Assembly (NCBI GenBank): GCA_000469685.2
Contig: LS997565.1
Location: 51,344,501-51,408,500 of the forward strand
Direction: 5' to 3'
Length of the DNA stretch: 64,000 bases
Origin: Haemonchus contortus
Taxonomy: Eukaryota > Nematoda > Chromadorea > Rhabditida > Trichostrongylidae
Both the position numbers and the translations under genes were made by a program. Position 1 is the stretch's first letter; every line of letters starts with the position of its first letter. The notes beneath the pieces were generated by a model. It did no database searches. It saw nothing but the letters and a program-made list of their open reading frames with translations, and was not told the origin of the DNA. This document shows, one piece after another, positions 34,928 through 46,739 of the stretch.

Positions 34928-35208
34928 GATTTTGCGCGCGGCTGTCTGGATTTCGTGCGCCACAACCTCGACGAAGGCGTCAAAGTTGTCTTCGTCACGA
35001 GATTGAGCCTGATCTCCGTTGATCTGAAAGGTATGGTTCTTTATCTAACTATCAGTTGCGTGACAACTTAATTGATCTCGAAAGCCACGTGGGACGAGGC
35101 ATTTGGTCAGATAAATGATGAATTGTTTTTCACCTTTTTCAGGCTCTGGAGAAGGTGAAAATCACCAGAACATTAGCCGCGGAGTTGCATACAACCTTGT
35201 GTACTGTT
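34928..35208 (+). CDS. Candidate upstream exons of an unrecognised host gene
   Basis: Exon x (34928-35030) follows CCTCCAG and ends at donor GTATGG. It reads DFARGCLDFVRHNLDEGVKV, then VFVTRLSLISVDLK. Exon y starts at 35143 after a strong acceptor (TTTTTCAG). Continuing in phase it reads GEGENHQNISRGVAYNL and soon meets a stop, unless splicing occurs at the GTGTAC donor. The frame of exon x is also open upstream (34709-34906) except for one TGA. These exons may belong to the gene at 36230-44665, lying in the same direction 1 kb away. No family is recognised. Confidence 0.35.
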
Positions 35209-35919
35209 GAATGAAGTTGCCTTGAAATTTGTAGCACTTCAAGGGTTTTGTAATTATCATTCGAACAAAACGAGAACCAACGACAATGAGGAAGAAACGG
35301 CACTCGGGAAACGATGTACCCGCGCCCATTAAAAACCCCTACTCGCTTTTCTACGACGCTCTGCAAGCTATTTGAGAAAAATGCTTAGAATGAGAACAAC
35401 GAGAAGTATCGTACAAGAATACTGCCCGATACTTCCTACAGCGAACTGTTAGTTATTATATTTTATAAATAGATTTGAATTCAACGTCAAAGTGGTGAAA
35501 CAATATCGGCCTGACCACTATTGACCCAACTTTGTAGAGACGAGAGCATTTGCATTTACATATTTGCACCGATTGGTCCCCGCAAATTCGTCGAAAGAAC
35601 TTCGATTTCTAGATCCAGGAAGAACATTCTAATACATCTAATAACATTCATCTAATATCTAACACAGATATGCACATACTTATTCTCATACCAGTACGAT
35701 TGTGAGTGAATGTCGTATCCGTGACGTAGCCAAACTTGGATCATCCTTTTTCCACATGGGATCTCTACTACCACCCAACGGAAACTGTTTGGACTATTAA
35801 ATTCGTCATTCTGAATATTCTTGCTGCTACCTAGCCATGTCTTGGAAATTGCTGTTCCCTTCAGGCACAAAATGCTCGTGCCTCTACTGAGTACACTCTT
35901 TATGTTGTTAGCCGCGTCT

Positions 35920-36160
35920 AGTTAGGGCACGAACAGAGTTGTCCCCTTGATCGTGAATTAAGTTGAGCAAGCCCCAATAACGTCTTCATTTATTCCCTGA
36001 CGCGAGCAAGAGTGGTCCAATGATCGTCCTCGCTCGAGGCACAGCATCCCTTACAGTTCGTTTTTTTTTACAGTTCGTTTGTACGTTCAGAGCTTCCGTA
36101 AGGAGTCTGACCAATGCGTTGGCGGCTGTCGTAGTTTTCGTATGACCCTCCAAGGAATCC
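35920..36160 (-). mobile_element. RTE C-terminal fragment
   Basis: Minus-strand frame fragments read like the end of the RTE polyprotein (a PPTHWSDS-type block, then a TTLAR block) as at 42240-42560. An A8 run interrupts it. It lies in an intron of the proposed plus-strand host gene. Confidence 0.5.
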
Positions 36161-36229
36161 AGTCATCAACTGTCATATTCCAACGTTAATGATCTTAATT
36201 TAAATATCTCAAATAAACTGTTTGATCAG

Positions 36230-39200
36230 TATCAGGCGACCCTGTTCTCATCGTTTTTCCGAGAGCTTTTGACATCTCTCTTCCCACCTTTTTTAAGTAC
36301 CCTAATAGGTAGTTGAAGTGAGTACACACATAAATGCGGAGTCATACGGTCCCTATCATTGATGTCGTAATCTTGCTCTTCAACGTGGTGATAACCAGTT
36401 TTGATTTCCTCAAAAGTGGTTCACTTTTTTGAGTGCCCTCGTTATTAATTTTAGTGGACTGGGGAGGATTTTCATTTCAAAGTACCGATTTTCTTAGAAT
36501 TGCAAAAAGACGGTATTAATTGCGGATATATATTTCCATATGAATAATATCCTAATACCTACTGTACTTTGACAATTGCTCTGCAATTAAATCAAGTAAA
36601 ATCACTTCAGAGAAGAAATTAAAATCACCACTGTAGACCGGCTTCTCGACTCTTTTTACGGCGTTACCGTCTCAACCTTCATAGCTGGTATGTCGAGAAA
36701 TTCTTTGCTCCCAATAAAATAATTAATTATAATTACAATATAAATCTTTACTTCTTTACTTCTGTTTGTTTGCCAAAACGATTCGCATCCAATGTCCCCA
36801 CCAATGGACCATTAGAGCCCACAGAAATTTATTAATAATTCGACTGCAATGCGCATTTCGACGAAAGTTTCTTCTGAGTTGAAGGCACCCTCTGGTGGGT
36901 GCCATTAACTCAGGAGAAAGGCTTTCACTTACTATCGTGATGTTACTTTATCCATTATATTCATAACTGAGGCTTAGGAATGAAGTTGAGGTTTGGAAGT
37001 AATGTAGAATAGAATTTTGGAAAGAAGGTACGCATAAGAAGTTCGTAGATTATTCAAAGCTCTTGAGAAGGAACTAATGCTTTGCGACCGCCATTCTGAG
37101 GAGGTGAAAATGCTGCAATGCTTCCTAGACGTACACAAATCTCGCGAAAGTAACTAACGGGGCCGTCCTCAATGCCAAATGGTACAGCATCGCCTGCCTA
37201 TGAGCATCAGCTAGCGCAAAAGCCTGAGAACCTTAAATCTAACGTTAGAATCTAATGATAGCAATTGAAAAGACTGGTTCTAACTCAGATCTGAACTAGC
37301 ACTAATCAAGCTCCAAAATTAAGCTACAACGTGGGTTGGAGCACTTAATATGATACTGAAGAAAATTCACAAAAAAGAGCACAACCCCTTGGAGCTCACG
37401 TCGGTGACTGGGCGACAACAAATGCTCTCAGAAGTTGACATATAGTTGGAATCTCCATTCATGGCATAGAATCTAAGGCACTATTTACCTTTTACTGCCC
37501 CACCTTGTCGAGAATGGGCTGGATTCCTACCGAATTTTTTCAAAGAAGATGAAACCGGCTAGAAACTTGCCTACAGGGGTAATTTGACCCGTAGAACACG
37601 GATATTTCATCCATTTGTCATAAAGATGCCTAGCGCTTGCGCTACCGGCGCCTGTGCCAAATCGCTAGGTCACCGATCCTGCTGAAAACTTGCCCCCAAC
37701 TAGTGTCCCAGGCGTTTTCATGATGAGTGGATGCGTTATTCGTTTTCTATGGGTCAAATTACCCCTCTAGCCAGATTTCTAGCCGGTTTCATCTTCTTTG
37801 AAAAAATTCGATAGAAATCCAGCCCTTTCTCGACAGAGTGGGGCAGTAAAGGGTAAATAGTGCCGAATCTAATGAGCGTGGTGGAGGACTGTTGGAGATG
37901 GCCAACTCAAACATAAAAACGTTCAGGGTTTCATGAGAATTATCGATATTCGGATACGTTATTTTGAAGAAGAGAACAGCCTAGCGGAGAAGCTGGCCGA
38001 GCTGTGCATAGAGACAAGGAAGGGAGTAATCTACAAAGGTGCATACAGCACTCTAAACACTGAGGTTTTCTGGAAAAGTTCTTATGGATTAGTTATGTGC
38101 TCCGGAAATGCCTATAAATTTCATTGGAGAGGTGAGAACTAGAGAGAGACAAGACTTTTGCATCGACGAAAAACAGCCTAATAAAGACACAAGGTTGATA
38201 TTTTCGATAAAAAGCATATTTTAGCAATTTTGATCTACTTATCAACAATTGAGGGCATCACAACTTACAAACATTTTATTTTTCCTTCACTTCCATGTTG
38301 CTGTTATTACATACTCAATTTTATTGTTATGTTAGTTATTAACACTATGATTCCTCTAGGTAGCAGCGAGCTATGAAGATCCAAAGGCTGCACTTTATCG
38401 AGATTATTTTTGCCGTTTCGTTCCCGTCATCTCTCAAAAAAAAAAACAGTGAACGTATGCAAGGTACTATCGCAGTTTTTCCATTGAAATTAGAAGAATT
38501 CGCTGATGCTGTATTATTTGAATGCATAACAAATTCATATCCTGATGCGTCTCAATTACAGTAATTCTCATCCTGTCTCTACAAATTGCGAGCATCGTTT
38601 TTTCGGGGAAAGTGGCGAAGCGCTGTCTTCTCTGAATGTGATATAAGTCCCTTGTTAGAACGCTATTATGTTTCGAAACGTATTTTGCCATCAGCCGTTA
38701 TATCGCTGCTCGAATGGCCGTTGGATTATTAGCTTCGAGCAACGTGAGTTCTGCTTTTGATTTTCCAGCCTTCATAACCTTACCTAACAGTTCCAAGAGG
38801 TTAACACTCATTGTAATGAAATACGGCTGAGTTTAGCTCGCTCTCTTGTAACCTCTCTTTCCGAAGCATTGGGAGTAGCTTGCAAAGGAGCCTACAAACT
38901 TAATAGGTTGATGCATAATTATTGCGGCATTTTTTCGCGGCCTCTTTTCTCTTGATATTATTTGAAATTTGGATCGGGATTTTCATAGAAATAACCTTCT
39001 CGCTCTCCTCGACAGTTATGCGTTTAGAAAATCATATTCATATTTGCTACATGTCCGTGCTATGTTCATGTTACGTTGTACTTCTTCGAGAGAGTCGATG
39101 GTGGCAGAGCCATTCCGCGATCTCAACAAACTTTTCGGCGATGGAGGAAGTAGCCAAAGTCAAGTAAAAATGATACATCGACAGAAACTTTTATGGATTA

Positions 39201-42200
39201 TCACGTCAACTGTTCGTCGAAAAATTGGCTAGCCAACAAAACTTACGACGGAATGGATAACTTGATGGCACCTGTCAAAGCGTGCATCGTCTCCAAGAAT
39301 CAAAACTTCTTCGCCTGTGGAGTCCGACTTAACATTAAATGGAAAGCAGGCTCCACTTAGATGGTGGACAAGTTCCGGAGTAGTTATTTGAACACGTCAT
39401 TGTAAAATATTTTTATCGTTTTCCCAAGAAAATTTTCGTTGAAAAAAATCCGCGATAATTTGCTCGGTCGCCATTGATCAAAAACACCAAGTTTTCATGG
39501 TAACAGAAATGCAAATTGATCACTGTTAGGTTTCGCCTCCAGTTTAAATGAAATTAGAAGCTGATACAGTGTTGTGTAAGCTATTCCTCAACTATATTTG
39601 AACTCATTCCCTGGTACTGTTGTTGCGTTATTTCGGTTATCCTTTCATCTAATAAACCAAGATAACTAATACAGTGCGTTTTGTAAGTATAAAATCACCC
39701 TAAAATTTGGTGTTTATAGGATAAGCAGCCAAGCAGATAAGTTTCAAGCACTAATGTCAGACTCACCACCCTGGATAAAGCCTACTCACGGACCTTTTCC
39801 AAACCAACTTCTACCTTTATTTTCTTCAATGTTATAAATGATTATGTTTTTGCACCGTTTCATAAGTATAAGATCACTTCGAGAAATTGAAAAAATATTA
39901 TCAGTAACGATAAGAAACAATTAGTAGTCGATGGGTCCTCCTCGTCTAGCCCAGTATCGAATAACCAACATGGCATACTCGAAACAGGGTTTTGGAAGAC
40001 CTAGCCGGAGATTTCATTCCAAGATTGAAGTACTGCCTGCTTGAGACATCTATCGTCTGAAACTGACCATTGTTCGACTAGATCTTTCTTACATTGATTC
40101 TCCATCAGGTTAAGATAGGGGCTACAAGCTGGCCATGCCGAAACTTCGATATTTTGGAGATGCAATCAGTTTTTCGTGGAGTGAATAACGTGGATCGCAG
40201 CACTGTCCTGTTGAAAAACGTAGCTAGGATCACATGGCCGGCTCAGAAATGGCACCAGGTGCCATTGTAAGACTCTCTGAAGTCTATTTCGGAGGTCACG
40301 AAAGCAAGCTCCAGCGCGAAAGGCACCCCGTACCATGACGCTTCCCTCAAAATTGCGACGACTAGAGTTGAGTGTCTGTTTTCGTAAGTCATGCCGGTAG
40401 TAACCATCGGGGTCTTCCAAATTAACTTTATCTCCCTCGAAAAGTACGACGTGAACTAGAATATTGGACTGTATGGCTAATCGGTAATACAGGCTGACTT
40501 TCGTCCAGTCTCATCCCAATTTCAACTTCGCAAATTCAAGCCGTACCTTCTTGTGGTGGTCGGTTAGTCGCGGAGCTGTCTTCATTGCTGCCCTGACAAT
40601 GCTACTGCTCTTTTTCACACCTCTCCATCCAGTAGTTTGGGACACCGAGAGACCCAACTCCAAACGAACTTCGTTCAACGACTAGGTTTTGTCTGAAATA
40701 GTTCCTAGCATTCTCCTCTCGTAGCTTTCGCGTGCATCCTGTCCTCGTGTGGGCTCTGTAGTCTTCGAATATCTTCGAAAGGAGCTGAGAGAACTCACGA
40801 TTCTTCTCCTAATTACCCTCGTACTGAACCTTGTCTCACGAAAATCGATTTTGCGCTTTTTCTTTTAAGGAAAGATGACCCCAGCGAGGTAAAGGGCATA
40901 TTGCTTCTAAACATATTTGCGACACATCCTCTCCTACAGAGACCCTTCCAAATGCGAATTCTGCTGCACTAGACTTTGAAACCTTCGTGCTGTCCGGGGT
41001 GATCATATACAGTGGCGCTCAAAAGTCGGCCAGGCGCTTTCACGCTTTTTCGTTCATAACTTTTTTCTCAGTGGAGCAAATCGCGCAAAAATTTGATATG
41101 TTTAACTTAAGCATATTTCACACCAAGCAACCCTGTTCCACGGCAAAGCAGCAATATCCACATGACTGAGAGTAAGATGGTTTTGCGGTAGCAGACTTCG
41201 TTTGGACAAAGTTAGTGACGTCTGCAGTGATTTGCACATTATATGCGTTATTCTTCTCTACTGTGTTCGGTATTAGCGCTCTTATCTCTTGGACATGGCA
41301 AAAAGAAAGGAAGTCCTAGATGTACAGGTGTCCCTAATTTCAGTCGATTTTGAGTTCAAGCCGTTTGTTATATCTAGAGCACGATCAGGTTTCAGGTTAA
41401 TAGTGGTAAATATTCACAGTACACCCATGCTAGATCTAGTAGGGAAGAAGTTACGACTGAGAAATACAACTGGAGAAACTCTTCGCCGAATACTTTTGAG
41501 CGCTACTGTACATATGAAACGGAGGAAAAATAGAATAGAACTCATATAAAACTTGAGTAAGCGAAAACACTTATTTGGGGGTTATTGAAGGTAAAGAATC
41601 TGATGGTTGTGCCAGGAAAATAACTGCTTGGGTGCTTATCCTGTAAATAACAAATCCGAAGATGGTCTTATACTTAATAAACGCCCTGTATGCCTTCTCC
41701 CAGTATTAGACTACGTACTCCATAACCTCCACTGCACGTCCGACTACGTACTCCATAAGTTGCCTTGCAGGGTTGATTCGTTGCTTAGCCTCCCCTAGTC
41801 CTCAGACCCCCAACAAAATGCCTGATCCTTCCCAGGATTCTCCGGTTGCAGCGGCTTCCCGATCGAAACAGGGGTCGCACATGTTGGGAACGAGCGCTAA
41901 GACTTCACAACCATGCATGTTACGTCCCTGAAAAAGAGGCTGGTAGGAAGATCCAAGCTAATTTGTAGTCCGTAAATGGCATTACTAGACAACAAGCACC
42001 AAGAGATCCACGTCAAACGCGATATGTAAAGTGAAGCAGAGAGCGTCGCGAGTCATTTCGATACTTATACATGGATTGTTGACAGAAGCCATAGAGAAAA
42101 AATTCGATCTCGATATCTTCTACTTCAACCCAACTTCCACACTGCTACCCTTGATTTTAGATTTTGTTGAGACCATCAGTTTTGTTGCAACCCTTTTAGA

Positions 42201-44665
42201 CCCTATCACTTGTATCACCTCTTGCCCCGTTAAACATTGATTTTCTCGAGCGAGCGCCTTTAACTTCTCCATTCATCTCTGCTGCGACCTAGCGTGGACC
42301 TGGGTCGTCCTCGCTCGAGGGACACAAGGCGTAGCTCTCTTTCTGTTCACAGCTGTCGTGAAAAAGTTCATCCATTGCGCTGGGGCCCACCCTGGCGTTC
42401 GTTTGAGGTCCCAGGGAGTCCAGCCAGTATCCGCCCTTGTCCGACGGTCATCACAATATCGCCTCACGTATCCGGCAAACCTGATACTCGATTCCTTGGC
42501 GCAAGCAGCGGCCTTCCTAACTTTCGTTCTTTGATGGAGCTCGGGACTCCGAATTTGCATGCAATGAAAATGAATGACTGCGTAGTTTTTTTTGCTTACG
42601 CAGAGTCCAAGTCTTTGAGGTGTACCTCAAAGCAGGGAAGACCGCAGTGTTGAAAAGCTAGAGCACTAGGAAATATTCATTCCACTTGACGTAAAGCGAA
42701 CACTAGGTGCCGATCCTTTTCTCGTGGACATATTCTTTGTTGAGCACAGCCTTGAGCCGACAGTTTAATACGGTCTGCACTTCTCCCGCCCCATCCATGC
42801 TTGGGGTTATAGAGGCGGTGTCGTCTGTCAGAGGTGATGTAAGTAGCGAAAGTTCTCTAGAGCAACGCTGGAAAGTTGAGGTGGTATCTCCCTGCCGAAC
42901 CTCTCTTTTCGACGACAAAAACTTCCTTGTAGAATTGTATAAACCTGGTGGTGAAGTTGTCGTAGAACTCACGAAGCATGCTTATGTATTGACTCGGAAC
43001 ACCTTGGTTGCGCAGGACTTCAGTTACCGCTTCTGTCTCAACTTTATTCTTCAGTGTCTAGATAAACGTCAGCTTAACGGCAACCTGTACTCATGTGATT
43101 CGACGAGTCTTGCAATAGTGTGCACCCTCTTCGGGACACTGTGTGCTAGCACGGCTGCCTTTTGTCTTATATTCTGCTGAAGCCAGTCTTGTTGAAGATG
43201 ACGCGTATGAAAAGTGAATACAGACAGCAGGAGGAGGGTGAGAGTTGCTCATGTCGTTTGGATCTTCGCGGGCATTTTACATTCCGACAGATACCTCGTG
43301 AAGAGCCTAGCCAGAGTTCTGACGATAACTGGCGAAAGGTCTTTGAATGCCCTGGATTGATTCGAGCGGGACCGCATAAATGCCGTGTACATCATCCATG
43401 TGACGGCATGTCGAAGTTCGGGAGGTAGAAATGAAGGAGTGAAACATCCTTCTCGCCTAACCATAAGGGGGTGGTAGATAGAAAGATAGTAGATGACTTT
43501 TTCTTCAGCCAGTAACTGTGCCCTCAGAAGTAGAAGAGAATTTCCCAGTCGGCAAACTCCGACGGAACTTGTGAATGTCATTTCCGGTCTCGGAGGTTCG
43601 TCCATAACTGTTGCTCTCCCCTCTCTCAGAGCTTTCTTTAATGCTTTCAGTGCAAAGCTTCGCAAGTTCAGATGTTTGTTAATGATTGCTGGTACCTCGC
43701 GCGATTCCACGCAGGCATATAAGCTCAAGAGTCTTTGAAGAGAGGAGTCGCTTGACTACATAAAGACTCTACTTCCCTGGCGCTATAGCGAAGACATCCG
43801 ACGAGCCGGTATGTTCTTCATCGGTTTTGAGGCTTCCCCGAAATTCGCAAGGAAAGCAATAATATCCCAGTCGATGGTATTCTTGTAGCTTTGTTTCCTG
43901 CACATCAGTGCTATTTCTGAAAAGAAAAAAGAGTACCTGGCGCGGAAGAGACGATGGCGCGATCCTATGCAGCTTTTCAGCCGCTTTGTGAGGCCGGGCT
44001 TGGCGTTAAAGTCAGCGACAGTGATTTTGAAGGAAGTGTGGTCCTCTTGCCTACGTACGAGCATCAATGTAGGAAGAAGAGGAACTGGAAGCGTTCTACT
44101 CCGACCCGGAGAGGCTTTTTAAAGAGAAGACTGTCAGAGCTGAGTTGAGCCACATCTTCCCAATTGCAAACGTCCGAATCAGGTTTTTAAGCTTTCGTAC
44201 GAGTCTATGTTCATGGCCAAGTGAGCCAGTATTGAGGAGGACACCTACTGCAAACCAGCTGGTAATAGCAGGAAGTCTACGGAAATCAACCCTACGACCT
44301 AGAGCTAGCGCTTGTGCTCTCCATCATTATCTGAAATACGATATTCTTGCTCTTGAACACTATCGTTCTCTGATCACATGAGATTTCGCTGACATATAAT
44401 ATATTACAGGAAAGCTGCATAACTGCTGAATTCCAGGAGAGCTACATGGCTGCTGCATTGGAAAACTACAGCAACCCTGACAGCGTGCCAATTGAAACAT
44501 GTCGTCAGGTTAGTCTGGCACCCAGGTAGTTAGAAAATCATGACGGCGAGTCAAAAACGGGTGTGGATTTGTCTACATAGTAAATGAAAAGGATTGAGAA
44601 AATAATTCTAGCGGCCTTTCTCATTCATGCCACTCCATGTCCCCGACTATATCAGTCATTTGTGA
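36230..44665 (+). CDS. Unrecognised host gene, 3' exons with a transposon-filled intron
   Basis: I do not recognise the product. Best exons: 37927-38131 (reads RYFEEENSLAEKLAELCIET; donor GAG/GTGAGA), 38364-38560 (ALYRDYFCRF, LEEFADAVLFECITNSYPDA), 38659-38743 (CFETYFAISRYIAARMAVGL; donor GTGAGT), 38791-38874 (FQEVNTHCNEIRLSLARSLV), 44410-44508 (FQESYMAAALENYSN; donor GTTAGT) and 44612-44665 (RPFSFMPLHVPDYISHL, TGA). Phases join without conflict across all of these, apart from an 11-A run at 38436-38446 that shifts frame inside the second exon. Less certain upstream exons are 36230-36308, 36611-36687 (KITTVDRLLDSFYGVTVSTF; donor GTATGT) and 37049-37103 (LFKALEKELMLCDRHSEE). The intron 38875-44409 holds a mariner remnant, a Tc3-like element and an antisense RTE. 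It may be a living gene or a decaying one. Confidence 0.55.
36868..36919. repeat. Short hairpin, 23-bp arms
   Basis: TTTCTTCTGAGTTGAAGGCA plus CCC (36868-36890) pairs with 36897-36919 with few mismatches, leaving a 6-nt loop. It lies in an intron of the host gene. No function is assigned. Confidence 0.7.
37477..37864. mobile_element. MITE with about 115-bp inverted ends and 8-bp target duplication
   Basis: Ends GGCACTATTTACC and GGTAAATAGTGCC lie in inverted orientation, with arms matching for about 115 bp. It is bordered by the direct repeat GAATCTAA at 37469-37476 and 37865-37872. An 8-bp duplication suggests hAT, Merlin or a related superfamily, not Tc1/mariner. It lies 62 bp upstream of the exon at 37927. 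Confidence 0.85.
38903..39458 (+). mobile_element. Old mariner remnant of the composite family
   Basis: Starts ATAGGTTGATGCATAATTAT after TA (38901-38902) and carries the same transposase C-terminal relic in broken frames (FFACGVRL-like near 39310). The right terminal repeat decays after AAAAAAATCCGCGATAATTT. It is more diverged than the copies at 33658 and 51924. It begins 28 bp after the proposed end of the 38791-38874 exon. Confidence 0.7.
40090..40860 (-). pseudogene. Tc3/Tc1-like transposase relic
   Basis: Minus-strand fragments include EDPDGYYRHDLRKQ, RRNFEGSVMVRGAF and YVFQQDSAAIHVIHSTK. These match the central catalytic part of Tc3-type transposases, where the second acidic residue sits in QQDNA-like context; here it reads QQDSA. 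The N-terminal DNA-binding part (toward 40860) is full of stops. The second family copy, at 58252-58560, shows the same order. Confidence 0.75.
41010..41508. mobile_element. Tc1-type MITE, 499 bp, nested in the Tc3-like element
   Basis: Ends CAGTGGCGCTCAAAAGTC and CTTTTGAGCGCTACTG, bordered by TA (41008-41009, 41509-41510). It interrupts the internal end motif of the Tc3-like element. The related element at 49117-49638 has the same ends. It has no transposase; open frames inside are shadows. Confidence 0.85.
41689..42239. other. No supported feature
   Basis: Intronic sequence of the proposed host gene with no recognised element. Confidence 0.4.
42240..44270 (-). mobile_element. RTE-type retrotransposon, decayed, antisense in the host intron
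   Basis: Read on the minus strand from 44270: a leader and endonuclease relic (FNAKPGLTKR, SRHRLFRARYSF near 43950-44030), the linker (ALREGRATVMDEPPRPEMTF, LARLFTRYLSECKMP, 43728-43249), RT fragments (EVRQGDTTSTF near 42900) and the C-terminus (RSPELHQRTKVRKAAA, FAGYVRRYCDDRRTR near 42500). Frames shift at least four times and the RT palm is largely lost. Confidence 0.8.
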
Positions 44666-44669
44666 AAAA

Positions 44670-45131
44670 AAAACAAAAAATACAGACGTGCACAATATAA
44701 ACGATTTGCAAATGGTCAAGGTTTGGCCGGCGAAATCTTTCATAAAATCCAGTAGGAGGAAATAGTGCATCTGGAGCCTCGAGTCGCCATTTTTGAAAGG
44801 CATTTCATTGCAGCAATGCCCTTATCATGCTCCTTCTCATAACGATTTGGAGGACCAGTGAGAGCGTCAGACCCTCGCCTTTTTATTGTGACTTTTCGAC
44901 TAGCCTCGATATTCGAAATCCAAAGCCGTTTTTCGGAGTAATCCCATTAATCCACCATCCATATGCCAAAATCGCTACAAAAATGTGCCTCATTTCCCTG
45001 AACCTAAAGAAAACCCCAATGTCCAATGGGAAAGAGTGACCATGCTCGCTATTGCGTTCTCTTTGAACGGGTACATGAAAAAGCGTACATTTGGAAAAGA
45101 ATTCCTAAAGAAGCAAACTACGACCCGCTGC
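44670..45131. other. No firmly supported gene
   Basis: A plus-strand frame at 44985-45131 (NVQWERVTMLAIAFSLNGYM, then KKRTFGKEFLKKQ) looks coding but runs straight into the end of the Tc1-like element and has no clear acceptor. Confidence 0.3.
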
Positions 45132-46400
45132 TATAGTACTCAAAAGTCTCCGGTGAAACGCTTTCCTAATAATAACTTTTTCCCTACTTTATAAAATCTT
45201 AAGAAATTTTATTATGTTAATCAACGATATATCGTGAATAATTGTCGCTATTGAGCTGCAATTCGTTATTTCTCACGGTACGTTAGTGAGATTTAGCTCA
45301 AATTCAGGGAAAAAATGCATATAGCATTGACCTTATAAAAACCGCTTTACTTCGGAATAGCAGTATGTGAAACATCAAAAACATCGATATTTGTTGGGAA
45401 AGCCTCGCCTTTTTAGGACAGCTTCGCAATGGGAAGGCGAGTCTATCAGTTGTTGGATGGTAGATATTGGCATGGCGTTCCCTCCTTCGATTATTTAGTG
45501 AAATGTTTTCACTGCTTTTGCAAGTTTGTTCGTAAAACGTCTCTCAAGCTCTCCCCACATGTGCTCATAGGAATCAGAGCCAATGACTGGCTCGACCACC
45601 CCAAAGGTCTGGTTCGCTATTCGCTGAAGGCCTCCTTCACGACTATCAAGAAGTGCTGCGTATCGTTAACTTGCTGGCATGCGGTGCTGTACCCACGGCA
45701 AGACGATTTCGACCGTCATGTTCTTGTAGTAGTTCCCTGCCATTGTGCCGTCAATTCCAAAATAGAGCCCATCCCGTTTGAGAAAGGTCACCGTATACCG
45801 TCACATACATACCTCCACCGTTTTTGGTTGTAGTTAAGGTGCACTGAAACTTTCCTCGGATGGACGTCGTCCGCACCGCATACTATCGCCTCCAATTGAG
45901 AGAAGTTGCTCCCATCTATAAAAGGAACTCTACTACAGTCAGTCGACGTCCAGTTGAGGTGTCAGCGCGCAAACTCCACTGAGGCTCTCCTACTTTTTGG
46001 ACTGATGAACGGCTTTTTGGCCGGGCGCCTCCCATAAATACCAGCACTATTTAGGTGTCTTCTTACAGCTTGCCGACTAGCAATGGTGCCAACGCTAACG
46101 CTGAACTCATCGGCAATGTCAGCTGCAGTGAGGTGAGGGTTAACCACCTCGACTGGAGTGTGATACGTCTGTCCTGGGCTGTACATCGGAGCCCCTCCGT
46201 TCTTTGAGCATTGCAAACCGAATTTCTGACCTGCTGCATTGAATAATCGAAGTAATCGTGTGCTGTGGCTCCTTCAAATTTCTTGGAATGACCGTGACCA
46301 TCATGCCTGATTCCTCCATGTCTACTGCTGCCAGCCGAACTCCCTGAGTGACTACTGTCCTTCTATGCATTCCTTGAGTGTACAAGTACTAATGTAGGCC
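45132..46400 (-). mobile_element. Tc1-like transposon with decayed transposase
   Basis: Minus-strand fragments read NPHLTAADIADEFSVSVGT and RRHLNSAGIYGRRPAKKPFI (46216-45962), the bipartite HTH DNA-binding region of Tc1-type transposases. Later broken frames toward 45429 are collinear with the catalytic domain. One terminus near 45132 (TAGTACTCAAAAGTC) resembles the MITE ends at 41010 and 49117, so this may be the autonomous relative of those MITEs. The other end was not found. Confidence 0.7.
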
Positions 46401-46739
46401 ACAAATGGGATGCAAAAAAAGGCAGTTATCGCTATCCTCGCAATAGGAAAAATCGCTTCTGTAGTAGAACCTCGCGCTCACCCGATACCCTAGGTTCCCA
46501 AGCCAAAAAGTACAGAATGGTTTGCTTCAAGTTTAGTTTTAACATGTGAAAACTTTTCTTGGATCACTTCACTAGTTAAATGGTTGCGATTGGAGAAGGG
46601 TTTCAAAGAAAAATTCTGACCGCTACTCTATCTTCATAGCATTAATTGGCTGGGCTCCTTTTACTGTCTCAGTGATGTTAATGGAATGGACAAAATGTTC
46701 CTATCTCTCAGTTATTGCTTGGAATCATATGTTCCATTA
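46401..46739. other. No supported feature
   Basis: No recognised motif; probably upstream sequence of the non-LTR fragment that follows. Confidence 0.35.

Larger units (their letters stand above)
39672..41688 (-). mobile_element. Tc3-like DNA transposon, interrupted by a MITE
   Basis: 2017 bp including a 499-bp insertion, bordered by TA (39670-39671, 41689-41690). Long inverted ends start CAGTGCGTTTTGTAAGTATA. The same motif recurs inside each end (GTTTCATAAGTATAAGATCA at about 39867; its inverse near 41005-41515, now split by the MITE). Internal duplication of the terminal motif about 180-190 bp in matches the two transposase-binding sites known for C. elegans Tc3. The transposase lies on the minus strand. 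Confidence 0.8.
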
